Assembly: GCF_003952185.1 (NCBI RefSeq)
Contig: NZ_RXFS01000008.1
Span: forward strand, 248,001-312,000
DNA length: 64,000 nucleotides
DNA from: Variovorax sp. 679
GTDB taxonomy: Bacteria; Pseudomonadota; Gammaproteobacteria; Burkholderiales; Burkholderiaceae_C
Reading direction: 5' to 3'
Positions 1-7,897 of the stretch are shown here, piece by piece (the stretch's first letter is position 1; each line of letters starts with the position of its first letter). The notes under the pieces are model-generated. The model was given only the letters and a program-made list of their open reading frames with translations. It had not been told where the DNA came from and searched no databases. Made by a program: the position numbers and the translations under genes.

Positions 1-9
1 GAAGTTCAT
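1..9 (-). CDS. Start of RND efflux permease (partial)
   Basis: Only an ATG and two further codons (Met-Asn-Phe) lie inside the window; the gene continues past the left edge. The ATG is 10 bases after the stop of the adaptor gene on the same strand, exactly where the inner-membrane pump gene of an RND tripartite efflux operon is expected, and Met-Asn-Phe is a common start for such pumps. The call rests on context; almost no protein is visible. Confidence 0.45.
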
Positions 10-19
10 GCGGGCGACC

Positions 20-1183
20 TCACTTTTCCTGCGGCGTCGGCGCCGGGTTGTTGGCGGGCTGGACGCTGTTGTCCACCACCACCGGCGTGCCGTTCTTCAG
101 CTTGTTCTGCCCGCTGCTCACCACCACCTGGCCGGCAGTGAGGCCCTTGACGATGGCGATCTGGTCTCCGCGCGTCGCCCCGGTCTCGACGAAGACCTGT
201 TGCGCGACGAGCTGCTTGGCACCCGAGGGACTGGCCGGCTGGGCGGGCGCACCTGCGGCACCCTCCTTGGGCGGCTCGGCTTCCTTCACCACGTACACGG
301 TCGAGCCGTACGGGTTGTAGGTGACGGCGGTGGACGGCAGCGTGAGCTGCTCCTGCACGCCGCCGACGTCGATCTTCACGTTCGCGAACATGCCGGGCAG
401 CAGGATCTGCTTGGGGTTCGAGATGGTGGCCTCGACCTGCACGTTGCGCGTGGCGGCGTCCACCTTCGGGCTGATCGCGTTGATCTTGCCGCTGAAGGCC
501 TGACCCGGGAAGGTGTCGACGCTCAGGTTCACCATCTGGCCCACCGCCAGCCCCGCGAGCTGCTGCTGCGGCAGGGCGAAGTCGACGTAGATCGGGTCCA
601 GCGTCTGCAGCGTGACGAGCTTGTCGCCTGCGTTCACGTACTGGCCGGGGTTCAGCGCGGTGATGCCGAGGCGGCCCGAGAAGGGCGCGCGGATCGACTT
701 CTTCGCCACCACGGCGGCCTGCTGCTCGACCTGAGCGCGCTTGGCCTTCAGGTCGTTGGTGTCGGCGTCGATCTGCGCCTGGCTCACGGCCTGCACCGCG
801 AGCTGCGCCTGGTCGCGCTTGAGCACGATGGCGGCCTGCGCGGCTGCAGCTTCGGCAGAGTGAAGCAGGGCGATGTCGGAGTCGGCGTTGAGCTCGACCA
901 GCAGCGCGCCGGCCTTCACGTCCTGTCCCGACTTGAAGTGCACCGTGCGCACCAGCCCCGCCACTTCGGTGCTAAGGTCGGCGCCGCGCACCGGGTTCAG
1001 CGTGCCGACCGCGGTGAACTGCGACTGCCACTGCAGCTTCTGCACCTCGGTCGTCGACACGGTCTGCGGCGCCGGCTTGGGAACGGCGGCGATCAGCGCG
1101 CGGATCTGCAGGACTTTGCCGAGCGCGAGCGCGGCGACCAGCAGCAGCACGCAGCCGATCATGATGATCATTCTCCGGGTCAT
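20..1183 (-). CDS. RND efflux periplasmic adaptor subunit (MdtA/MexH type)
   Basis: A 387-residue membrane-fusion protein that would link an inner-membrane RND pump to an outer-membrane channel. An N-terminal hydrophobic segment (about residues 6-22) anchors it, followed by a lipoyl-like half-motif, an alpha-helical hairpin rich in Ala and Gln (about 105-160), the second lipoyl half with the signature RAPFSGRLG, and a beta-barrel domain with the family-typical LLPGMFANV. The C-terminus has an Ala/Pro-rich stretch. It lies 42 bases after the outer-membrane factor gene and just before the pump gene, so the three form one operon. Substrates cannot be told from sequence. Confidence 0.93.
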   Translation of the reverse strand: MTRRMIIMIGCVLLLVAALALGKVLQIRALIAAVPKPAPQTVSTTEVQKLQWQSQFTAVGTLNPVRGADLSTEVAGLVRTVHFKSGQDVKAGALLVELNADSDIALLHSAEAAAAQAAIVLKRDQAQLAVQAVSQAQIDADTNDLKAKRAQVEQQAAVVAKKSIRAPFSGRLGITALNPGQYVNAGDKLVTLQTLDPIYVDFALPQQQLAGLAVGQMVNLSVDTFPGQAFSGKINAISPKVDAATRNVQVEATISNPKQILLPGMFANVKIDVGGVQEQLTLPSTAVTYNPYGSTVYVVKEAEPPKEGAAGAPAQPASPSGAKQLVAQQVFVETGATRGDQIAIVKGLTAGQVVVSSGQNKLKNGTPVVVDNSVQPANNPAPTPQEK

Positions 1184-1225
1184 AGGTAGGCTTTTCTTCG
1201 TGTTGTCGTTGGAGGTTGCGGTCGG

Positions 1226-2839
1226 TCAGTTCTGCGCGGCGGCCTGCGTTGCAGGTCGGGGCTGCGCAGGCTGCCCCGGTGCGATCGCGGCGTTGGCCAG
1301 CTCGCCGCGGTTCCACCAGCCGCCGCCGAGCGCCTGGAAGAGGGCGGCCGTGTCGGCATAGCGCGCGGCCTGTGCCTGCACCAGCGCGGTGTGCGTCTGC
1401 AGCCAGGCCTGTTGCGCGGTCAGCAGCGTGACGTAGCTCACCGCGCCGGCGCGGAACTGCGCGGTCGACAGGTCGAGCGACTGTTTGGCGAGCGACTCGG
1501 CCGTGGCCTGTGCCTGCAGCGTGGTGGCGTCGAGTTCCAATGCGCGCAAGGCATCGGCGACGTTCTGGAAGGCGCCGAGCACGGTATTGCGGTACTGCGC
1601 CGCAGCCGAGTCGTAGGCCGCGACCGCCGCCCGCTGCTGCGCACGCAGGGCACCGCCGTTGAAGATCGGCTGCGTGAGCCCGGCGCCGATGCTCCACAGC
1701 GTGGTCGGCCCGGTGAACAGGTCGCGTGCGCGCAAGGAGGTGTTGCCGTAGCTGCCGCTCAGCTGGATCTGCGGATAGAGATTGGCCGTGGCCACGCCGA
1801 CCGCCGCGCTGGCCTGGTGCAGCTGTGCCTCGCTGGCGCGCACGTCCGGCCGCTGGCGCGCGAGCTCGGAGGGCAACGACAGCGGCAGGGCATCCGGCAG
1901 CGAGAGGCTGGCAAGGTCGAACTCGGGCAGGCCTTCTTCCGACGGCAGGCGGCCCGCGAACACCGCGAGCTGGTGGCGCGTCTGCGCCAGCGACTTCTCG
2001 ATGGGCGGCAGCGTGGCCTGCGTCTGCGCGACCTGCGTGCGCTGCTGCAGGACGATGGACTTCGGTATCGCGCCGGTGTCGAACTGCTTTTCGATCACGC
2101 CCAGCTGTTCGCGCTGCGCCTGCAGCACTTCGCGCGTGGCCTGCAACTGCGCGCGCAGCGCAGCTTCGCGGATGGCGGTGGTGACGAGGTTCGAAGTCAG
2201 CGTGAGGTATGTCGCCTCTACCTGGTAGCGCTGCGCCTCCACGGCGGCTTGCGCGCCTTCGATCTGGCGTCGCGAGCCGCCGAACACGTCGAGGTTGTAG
2301 CTGACGTTGACCGATGCGTTGTAGAGCGTGAGCAGCTGGCCGCCCGGCACCTGCGTGCTGACCTGCGAAGCGCGCTCGCGCTGCGCGCCCAGCTGCGCCG
2401 TGACCTGCGGCCACAGCAGGTTGCCCGACTTCGCGTCGTACGTGGCCTCGGCCTGCCGCAGCGCTGCCTGCGCGGATGCCAGCGTGGGGCTCTGGGCGAG
2501 CGAGGCGCGGATCAGCCGGTCGAGCGGTTCGGAGCGGAACACTTCCCACCATTGAGCGGGAATGTCGCGGCCCGGCAGCAGCTCCTGGGCCTGCCCTGCA
2601 GGCACGTCGGCCCGCACGGTGCGCGCGGGCATCGGTGCGGGCGTGTAGTCGGCGCCGCTGGCGGCGGCCGGCAGGTCGGGCGTCTTGAAGTCGGGGCCGA
2701 CCGCACAGGCGCTCAACAGCAGCAGAACGGCGCCGAGCACGGCGCCCTGAACGGGCCACCCCGGTCGCGCGCGCGCAGGCGCAGCGCGCAACGACGAACC
2801 AGGGTGATCCTCCAACGCGTTGTTTTCTTGATTTGGCAT
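1226..2839 (-). CDS. Efflux outer-membrane factor lipoprotein (NodT/OprM family)
   Basis: The 537-residue TolC-like channel of the tripartite efflux system. I chose the ATG at 2839 because it is the only Met close upstream of the lipobox LLSAC (lipidated Cys about residue 45) and the family-typical CAVGPDF that follows; a longer frame to 2959 adds 40 residues with no family character. Two repeated TolC-type halves, rich in Ala and Gln helices, follow, with the conserved GLTQPIFNGG near the middle of the second half. The C-terminal Pro/Gln/Ala tail is low complexity. It is first in the operon, before the adaptor and pump. Confidence 0.93.
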   Translation of the reverse strand: MPNQENNALEDHPGSSLRAAPARARPGWPVQGAVLGAVLLLLSACAVGPDFKTPDLPAAASGADYTPAPMPARTVRADVPAGQAQELLPGRDIPAQWWEVFRSEPLDRLIRASLAQSPTLASAQAALRQAEATYDAKSGNLLWPQVTAQLGAQRERASQVSTQVPGGQLLTLYNASVNVSYNLDVFGGSRRQIEGAQAAVEAQRYQVEATYLTLTSNLVTTAIREAALRAQLQATREVLQAQREQLGVIEKQFDTGAIPKSIVLQQRTQVAQTQATLPPIEKSLAQTRHQLAVFAGRLPSEEGLPEFDLASLSLPDALPLSLPSELARQRPDVRASEAQLHQASAAVGVATANLYPQIQLSGSYGNTSLRARDLFTGPTTLWSIGAGLTQPIFNGGALRAQQRAAVAAYDSAAAQYRNTVLGAFQNVADALRALELDATTLQAQATAESLAKQSLDLSTAQFRAGAVSYVTLLTAQQAWLQTHTALVQAQAARYADTAALFQALGGGWWNRGELANAAIAPGQPAQPRPATQAAAQN

Positions 2840-3102
2840 GGGGCAGCGGTTGTACACCCGGAACGCCCGGGCTGCCTGACTTTCCTGAAGTCTCGTGGCC
2901 GCCGCCCCACGCCGCGAGGGGGCTGCGACGAAATTGGTACTACACAGTGCGAAATGCATGGGAGCGGCGCGAAACGCAGCGGCCTTTGGCGCGTCATCTT
3001 TTCTTTCGCCGCCGCCGAATCTGTTCAGTGCAGGTACCCGTATTGAAGACAGCCGCCGCCATTTCGCGGCGGTCGTTCATTCAATCAATCAGGAGCATCC
3101 AA
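2840..3102. other. Divergent intergenic region: efflux operon / fasciclin gene
   Basis: These 263 bases separate the start codons of the leftward efflux operon and the rightward fasciclin gene, so both promoters should lie here. I see no convincing pair of consensus promoter boxes and no regulator gene next to the efflux operon. A ribosome-binding sequence AGGAG at 3091-3095 belongs to the fasciclin gene. Confidence 0.5.
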
Positions 3103-3663
3103 ATGCAACGCAGACTTCATCGCTTCGCCGCCGTCTCTCTCGCCATCGCACTGTCCGCCGGCGCGGTCTCGGCCCTTGCGGCTTCGGTCATGGTGGGCGG
3201 TGCGCCGATGCTGCCGACCAAGGACATCATCGACAACGCCGTCAACTCGAAGGACCACACCACCCTGGTCGCCGCCGTCAAGGCCGCCGGCCTCGTCGAC
3301 ACCCTCAAGGGCCCGGGCCCGTTCACCGTGTTCGCACCGACCAACGAGGCCTTTGCCGCGCTGCCGGCCGGCACCGTCGACACCCTGCTCAAGCCCGAAA
3401 GCAAGGATGCCCTGACCGGCGTGCTGACCTACCACGTGGTGGCCGGCAAGCTCGACGCCGCCGCGCTGAAGAAGGAGATCAAGGCCGGCAAGGGCTCCGC
3501 CGAACTGAAGACCGTGGCCGGCGGCATGCTCGTCGCCAAGGAAAAAGGCGGAAAGATCATGATCACCGACGAGAAGGGCGGCACCGCGACGGTGACGATC
3601 CCCAACGTCTACCAGTCGAACGGCGTGATCCACGTGGTCAACAAGGTGCTGCTGCCCAAATAA
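3103..3663 (+). CDS. Secreted fasciclin (FAS1) domain protein
   Basis: A 186-residue exported protein: a signal peptide of about 26 residues ending around SALAAS, then one complete FAS1 domain. The family's H1 motif is visible (GPFTVFAPTNEAFAAL), as is the conserved YHVV of the second half (TYHVVAGK) and the closing box NGVIHVVNKVLLP. Single FAS1 proteins are common secreted proteins of Proteobacteria with proposed roles in adhesion or stress, but the function is mostly unknown. The ATG at 3103 is chosen for its AGGAG 8 bases upstream and because the signal peptide begins there. It stands alone between the efflux operon and a dispersed repeat. Confidence 0.92.
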   Translation: MQRRLHRFAAVSLAIALSAGAVSALAASVMVGGAPMLPTKDIIDNAVNSKDHTTLVAAVKAAGLVDTLKGPGPFTVFAPTNEAFAALPAGTVDTLLKPESKDALTGVLTYHVVAGKLDAAALKKEIKAGKGSAELKTVAGGMLVAKEKGGKIMITDEKGGTATVTIPNVYQSNGVIHVVNKVLLPK

Positions 3664-3696
3664 GCAAAGCACACCGCCCCCTTCCAGAAACACCGA

Positions 3697-3776
3697 GGAA
3701 CCGGCTTTGCCGGGCCTCAGGTGTTGTCCCCGGTAGGGGGAAGGCGAAGCGACACGAAGTGCGCGAAGCCTGGGGG
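3697..3776 (+). repeat. Dispersed intergenic repeat, copy 1
   Basis: About 80 bases closely matching 11195-11275 in the same orientation. Shared parts in order: GGAACCGGCTTTGCCGGGCC, which contains the hairpin CCGGC-TTT-GCCGG (3701-3713); a C-run/G-run hairpin; then GCGAAGCGACACGAAGTGCG and a TGGGGG end. It encodes nothing and begins 33 bases after the fasciclin stop codon. Confidence 0.8.
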
Positions 3777-3790
3777 CGAGCAATTTTTTT

Positions 3791-3818
3791 CAAAAAAAAG
3801 CCCGCACGAGGCGGGCTT
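3791..3818 (-). terminator. Rho-independent terminator
   Basis: On the minus strand an 8-bp stem (AAGCCCGC with GCGGGCTT, 5-base loop) is followed by a run of T. It would end leftward transcripts from the S24 repressor gene, whose stop is about 180 bases upstream of it. Confidence 0.8.
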
Positions 3819-3996
3819 GAAGGTGACCTGCTGGAGGAGGGAGGATCAGAGGATGCAGGCCACAGGGAGAGACATGAATATCGCCTCTGAACCTGCACGC
3901 AACCTGACCTCGCTGAAATCCTGTTCCAGGCTAATTCCTGGCTCATTCTTCTCGCGTCTCACGCCCGATCAATCGAGCGTTTGATCTATCGGGCGA

Positions 3997-4746
3997 TCAG
4001 TCCTCGTCTTCCCACTTGCCCACCACCGTGCCCAGGATGGAGAAGGGCGTGCGCACCGGCTCGTGGTTCGGGTTCAGCGGCAGCAGCCAGCGGCGGCCGT
4101 CGTCCTCCTTGAACACCTTGAAGGTGATCTCGCCGCTGTCTTCCAGCTTCGCGATGATGCGTTCGCCGTCGTCGGGCTTGCGCAGCGAGGTGTCGATGAA
4201 AACGATGGAGTCGGCCGGATAGCTCTTCAGGTGGCCGCTGGGCGAGGTCATGCTGTCGCCGCGCACGCGCAGCGCATAGCTCTGGAGGCTGTGATGGGCG
4301 ATGCAGGGAATCCAGCGCTCGGCGCGCGGCTGCTGCGCGATCTCGTGGCTGTCCCAGTTGGCGGCGTCGGCCCAGGAAATGAGCGGCACGGTGCCGGGCG
4401 TGCGGGGGTTGAACGACGGGATCGAAGGCGGCGTGTGCGCCACCCGGTACGGGCCCGGTGGTTCGTTGGCCCTGTCGCGGGCCTGGCGGATCTGGTCTTC
4501 GTCCCAGGGGGCGGGGCCGTCGCCGGTGTCGAGCCAGTTCGGATCGGCCCGGTAGGCGCGCGCCAGCGCGAGCACGCTCATGGAACGGCTGACGTCCCCG
4601 CGCTCGATCTTGGAAATGCTGGACTGTTTGACGCCCGAAACCGCTTCAGCCTGTTTCTGGGTCATCTTGGCGAATTTGCGCGCGGCCAATGCGCGTTTGG
4701 CAATGCTGTCCATCGGATGGGGATTTAAGCCCAAACGAATATTCAT
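3997..4746 (-). CDS. Repressor with XRE helix-turn-helix and S24 (LexA/CI-like) peptidase domain
   Basis: A 249-residue phage-type repressor. Residues 15-65 form an XRE helix-turn-helix (MTQKQAEAVSG, SSISKIERG); residues 115-249 form an S24 self-cleavage domain with the nucleophile in GDSM (Ser165) and the general-base Lys in TFKVF (Lys210). The expected Ala-Gly cleavage site after PLISW reads ADAAN (Ala128-Ala129), so auto-cleavage may be weak or absent. The start at 4746 gives a 36-base gap to a divergent Cro-like gene; a second Met at 4713 is also possible and would leave the helix-turn-helix intact. No phage structural genes are near. The family call is sure; targets are unknown. Confidence 0.9.
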   Translation of the reverse strand: MNIRLGLNPHPMDSIAKRALAARKFAKMTQKQAEAVSGVKQSSISKIERGDVSRSMSVLALARAYRADPNWLDTGDGPAPWDEDQIRQARDRANEPPGPYRVAHTPPSIPSFNPRTPGTVPLISWADAANWDSHEIAQQPRAERWIPCIAHHSLQSYALRVRGDSMTSPSGHLKSYPADSIVFIDTSLRKPDDGERIIAKLEDSGEITFKVFKEDDGRRWLLPLNPNHEPVRTPFSILGTVVGKWEDED

Positions 4747-4750
4747 CGCA

Positions 4751-4765
4751 AACTCTAGAATAGTT
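4751..4765. promoter_or_regulatory. Candidate operator between divergent repressor and Cro-like genes
   Basis: The 15-base imperfect palindrome AACTCTAGAATAGTT lies in the middle of the 36-base gap between two divergent helix-turn-helix genes. It overlaps TAGAAT (4756-4761), a 5/6 match to a -10 box for the rightward gene, although no good -35 is visible. This geometry suits a lambda-like switch, but binding is inferred. Confidence 0.45.
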
Positions 4766-4782
4766 AAAAAAGGGAGGAATAG

Positions 4783-5013
4783 ATGAAGCCACGGGAGTTG
4801 GTTCTGGCGCTGAGGGCCATGGGCCTCACGCAGAAGCAGATCGAACAGAGAACCGGCATTCCGCAGCCGACGGTCAGCAAGATCGGGCTGGGACGGGTCG
4901 CCGACGTGATGTCGCGCCACTATGTCGCGCTGGTGGCCGCCTACGAGCAACGGGTGAAGGAAGAGGCGCTGAGGGCCGCGCCGGAGGTCGGACGCCGGTC
5001 GTCGAGGCGATGA
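4783..5013 (+). CDS. Small Cro-like helix-turn-helix protein
   Basis: A 76-residue protein with one helix-turn-helix in its N-terminal half (LTQKQIEQRTGIPQPTVSKI) and a charged C-terminal tail. It is divergent from the S24 repressor and only 36 bases away, the classic arrangement of a CI/Cro pair. A strong ribosome-binding site GGGAGGA precedes the ATG. The gene that follows starts 7 bases after its stop, so the two are probably cotranscribed. It could be a Cro-type antagonist of the repressor or simply an autoregulator; the sequence does not decide. Confidence 0.75.
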   Translation: MKPRELVLALRAMGLTQKQIEQRTGIPQPTVSKIGLGRVADVMSRHYVALVAAYEQRVKEEALRAAPEVGRRSSRR

Positions 5014-5020
5014 GCGGGCG

Positions 5021-5254
5021 GTGCGCGAACGATTGCCGTCGGGCTTGTGGCTCGACCGCGTGTTGTGCGTGCTGCTTGCGCTGCTGTCCCTCGCGGGGCT
5101 GGTCGCCGGGTTGATGCTGGGGCGCCCGGCCGTCGCCGGCGCCGGCTGCTTCGGGCTGGTCTGCGCGGCGTGGGCGGCGCAGGTGCTGTTCGACCGCGAG
5201 GCGCTCAGGCGCTCGCGTGCGGTTCGGGCGGCGCGAGAGCGAGGGTGGCGCTGA
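5021..5254 (+). CDS. Small two-helix membrane protein, unknown function
   Basis: A 77-residue protein starting with GTG 7 bases after the Cro-like gene. It has two hydrophobic segments (about residues 14-34 and 38-55) and a strongly basic C-terminus rich in Arg, the usual look of a small inner-membrane protein with a cytoplasmic tail. I do not recognise a family. Its last 50 bases overlap the 3' end of the convergent gene 5205-5708. The tight link to the Cro-like gene suggests it is an output of that switch, though this is inference. Confidence 0.5.
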   Translation: MRERLPSGLWLDRVLCVLLALLSLAGLVAGLMLGRPAVAGAGCFGLVCAAWAAQVLFDREALRRSRAVRAARERGWR

Positions 5255-5708
5255 CGCGAACGCAGTCCTTGATGTGCTGCTCGCCAAGGGCGCGCAGCGC
5301 CGCGTAGCCGAGCGCGGCCGACACGACCTGCCCGGCGATGGGCACGTACTTGGTCGCCTGCTTGGCCGTGAGGCGCACGCCCGCATGTTTGGCGAGCCGG
5401 ATCAGCAGGTCGCGCGTGACGAGCCGCCCCACCAGCAGGGCGCCCACCGTGGTTGCGGCCTTCTGGATGCGCTCCCGCTGGTGCGGCGCGAGCTTTTCGA
5501 CCTGGGTGACCGAAAGACCGAATTCCGCGCTGATCTGCGGCACCAGCCGCGACAGCAGCGCCGCGTCGGCCATCCAGTCGAGGCCGGGCAGGGGCACCGC
5601 GCTGGCCGCGGCCGCCATCAGCGCCTTTCGACCGATGAGGCGGCGGCTGCGGTGGATGGCGGCAATGAGCTTTTCATCACCCCGGGCCAGTTCGATGGCA
5701 GACGGCAT
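5205..5708 (-). CDS. Hydrophobic alpha-helical protein, EcsC/DUF697-like
   Basis: A 167-residue protein with Ala-rich amphipathic or membrane-embedded helices: AAAASAVPLPGLDW near residue 35, and GALLVGRL and YVPIAGQVVSAALGYAAL in the C-terminal half. The pattern of PLPG...D followed by two glycine/alanine-rich helices resembles EcsC or DUF697 proteins, whose role is unclear. The ATG at 5708 is taken because the longer frame overlaps the ABC-F gene. It follows that gene by 34 bases on the same strand and is probably cotranscribed. Confidence 0.6.
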   Translation of the reverse strand: MPSAIELARGDEKLIAAIHRSRRLIGRKALMAAAASAVPLPGLDWMADAALLSRLVPQISAEFGLSVTQVEKLAPHQRERIQKAATTVGALLVGRLVTRDLLIRLAKHAGVRLTAKQATKYVPIAGQVVSAALGYAALRALGEQHIKDCVRVSATLALAPPEPHASA

Positions 5709-5742
5709 CCGGCGACTCCCTTGCTGTTGCTGGGTTTCAGCT

Positions 5743-7728
5743 TCAGGCCGCGAGGGCTTCCAGCTGATCCGACAGGGCCAGCCAGCGCTCCTCCAGACGG
5801 CCGATTTCATCGTTGAGCGCCTTCAGCCGCTTGCCGGCCTCGGCAATCTCCGCGGAAGGCAGCGGCTGGGCCAGGCGTGCCTCGAGTTCGGCGCGCTCGG
5901 TGCCGGCCTTGGCCAGGCGCTCGTCGATCTGGGCGATCTCGCGCTTGATCGGCTTGGCCTGGTCGCTGCGCTGCTGGCGCTCCTGGGCGTCCTGCTTGCG
6001 CTGTTGCGGGGCGACTGGAGCGGCTGCCGCCGCGGCGGCAGCGGCGGCGGTTTCCGCCTCGCGCACCGCGACCTTCGCCTCTTCGCGCAGGCGCTTGGCC
6101 TCGTCGAGCAGGTAGCGCTGGTAGTCGTCGAGGTCGCCGTCGAAGTCGCCGACCACGCCGCGGCCCACCAGCCAGAACTCGTCGCACACCGAGCGCAGCA
6201 GCGCGCGGTCGTGGCTCACCAGCATCAGCGTGCCTTCGAACTCGTTGAGCGCCACGGCCAGCGCCTCGCGGGTGGCCAGGTCCAGGTGGTTGGTCGGTTC
6301 GTCGAGCAGCAGCAGGTTGGGGCGCTGCCACACCATCATCGCGAGCACGAGGCGGGCCTTCTCGCCGCCGCTCATGGTGCCCACGGGCTGCTTGACCATG
6401 TCGCCGCTGAAGTTGAAGCTGCCCAGGTAGCCGCGCAACGCCTGTTCGCCTGTGGGCTCCTTGGCGTTGCTGCCCAGCTCGCGCGCCAGGCGCACCATGT
6501 GCTCGAGCGGGTTGCTCCCGGGGTGCAGCACGTCGAGTTCCTGCTGCGCGAAGTAGCCGATGTTCAGGCCCTTGCCCTCGGTGACCTGCCCGGCCAGCGC
6601 GCCCATTTCGCGCGCGATGGTCTTCACCAGCGTCGACTTGCCCTGGCCGTTGGCGCCCAGGATGCCGATGCGCTGGCCCGCCAGCACCGAGCGGTTCACG
6701 CCGCGCAGGATGGTCTTGGGTTCTTCGTCTTCAACCACGTAGCCGAAGCTCGCATTGCTGATCGACAGCATCGGGTTCGGGATGTTGCCCGGCTCCTTGA
6801 ATTCGAAGCTGAAGTCGGCCTCGGCCAGCAGCGGCGCCACCCGTTCCATGCGCTCCAGCGCCTTGACCCGGCTTTGCGCCTGCTTGGCCTTGCTGGCCTT
6901 GGCCTTGAAGCGGTCGATGAACTTCTGCAGGTGGGCGATCTTGTCCTGCTGCTTGGCGAAGGCCTGCTGCTGCTGTTCCATCTGCAGCGCGCGCATGTCC
7001 TCGAACTTGCTGTAGTTGCCGCCGTAGCGCGTGAGCTGGGCGTTGGCGATGTGCAGGGTGACGTCGGTCACGGCATCGAGGAACTCGCGGTCGTGGCTGA
7101 TGACGATCATGGTGCCCGGGTACTTCTGCAGCCAGGCCTCGAGCCACACCAGCGCGTCCAGGTCCAGGTGGTTGGTGGGTTCGTCGAGCAGCAGCAGGTC
7201 GCTCGGGCACATCAGCGCGCGGGCGAGCTGCAGGCGCATGCGCCAGCCGCCCGAGAAGCTGTTGACGGGCTGGTCGAGTTCGTGCGACTTGAAGCCCAGC
7301 CCCAGGATCAGCGCCTGCGCACGCGGCACGGCGTCGTGCTCGCCGGCGTCGGCCAGGTCGGTGTAGGCGTGGGCCAGCTCCATGCCGATGTCGGCATCGT
7401 CGGGGTTCTCGGCGTAGGCGGCCTCGATGGCGGCCAGCGACTCGCGCAGCTCGGTCAGGCGGGTGTCGCCGCCCACCACGAAGTCGGTGGCCGACTCCTC
7501 GGTCTCGGGCATGTTCTGCGCCACCTGGGCCATGCGCCACTGCTTGGGCACGGAGAAATCGCCGCCGTCTTCGTGCAGCGTGCCGTTGAGCAGTGCGAAG
7601 AGGGTCGACTTGCCGGCGCCGTTGCGGCCCACCAGCCCGACCTTCTCGCCGGGGTTGAGGGTGACGGTGGCGCCGTCGAGCAGGACCTTGGCGCTGCGGC
7701 GAAGAATGACGTTCTTGAGAGTGATCAT
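5743..7728 (-). CDS. ABC-F family ATPase (YheS/Uup type)
   Basis: A 661-residue soluble protein with two ATP-binding cassettes and no membrane segments, the ABC-F layout of factors that act on the ribosome. The first cassette has Walker A GRNGAGKS (residues 34-41) and signature SFSGGWRMRL; the second has GANGQGKS and TMSGGEKARL; both have LLLDEPTNHLD. A charged linker with many Lys separates them, and the C-terminus (from about residue 540) is a long Ala/Glu/Arg coiled coil. The length is slightly above E. coli YheS (637). The start at 7728 is the Met directly before the first cassette. Known ABC-F proteins regulate translation or protect from antibiotics; here the housekeeping type is more likely. 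Confidence 0.93.
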   Translation of the reverse strand: MITLKNVILRRSAKVLLDGATVTLNPGEKVGLVGRNGAGKSTLFALLNGTLHEDGGDFSVPKQWRMAQVAQNMPETEESATDFVVGGDTRLTELRESLAAIEAAYAENPDDADIGMELAHAYTDLADAGEHDAVPRAQALILGLGFKSHELDQPVNSFSGGWRMRLQLARALMCPSDLLLLDEPTNHLDLDALVWLEAWLQKYPGTMIVISHDREFLDAVTDVTLHIANAQLTRYGGNYSKFEDMRALQMEQQQQAFAKQQDKIAHLQKFIDRFKAKASKAKQAQSRVKALERMERVAPLLAEADFSFEFKEPGNIPNPMLSISNASFGYVVEDEEPKTILRGVNRSVLAGQRIGILGANGQGKSTLVKTIAREMGALAGQVTEGKGLNIGYFAQQELDVLHPGSNPLEHMVRLARELGSNAKEPTGEQALRGYLGSFNFSGDMVKQPVGTMSGGEKARLVLAMMVWQRPNLLLLDEPTNHLDLATREALAVALNEFEGTLMLVSHDRALLRSVCDEFWLVGRGVVGDFDGDLDDYQRYLLDEAKRLREEAKVAVREAETAAAAAAAAAAPVAPQQRKQDAQERQQRSDQAKPIKREIAQIDERLAKAGTERAELEARLAQPLPSAEIAEAGKRLKALNDEIGRLEERWLALSDQLEALAA

Positions 7729-7897
7729 GAAAGAGGAACCGTAGGGGCGATTATCCCGCCCGTGCCTTCGGCCCCCCGGAAAAGGGGCAAAGGCGCGGGG
7801 GAATGCGCGGGGATTGCGCGGGAAAATCGCCCGGTGAATGGGGTTTCGCGGCCAATGGCTGCGAGAAAGCGGCTGAAGGGGGCTTGGGTGGGCGCAG

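Larger units (their letters stand above)
3664..3996. other. Gene-free stretch with repeat and terminator
   Basis: These 333 bases lie between the convergent fasciclin and S24 repressor genes. They hold one copy of a dispersed repeat (3697-3776), an intrinsic terminator pointing left (3791-3818) and, directly after the repressor stop, an imperfect hairpin with CCCGAT/ATCGGG arms (3964-3993). I find no convincing gene in the remaining 3819-3963. Confidence 0.6.

Noticed and set aside
3874..3984. A 36-codon plus-strand frame beginning with ATG near the S24 repressor gene
   Set aside because: No ribosome-binding site, no family character, and it runs into the 3' end of the convergent repressor gene.
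3997..5254. Prophage
   Set aside because: Only a repressor/Cro-like pair is visible. There is no integrase, attachment repeat or structural gene; both sides are core genes.
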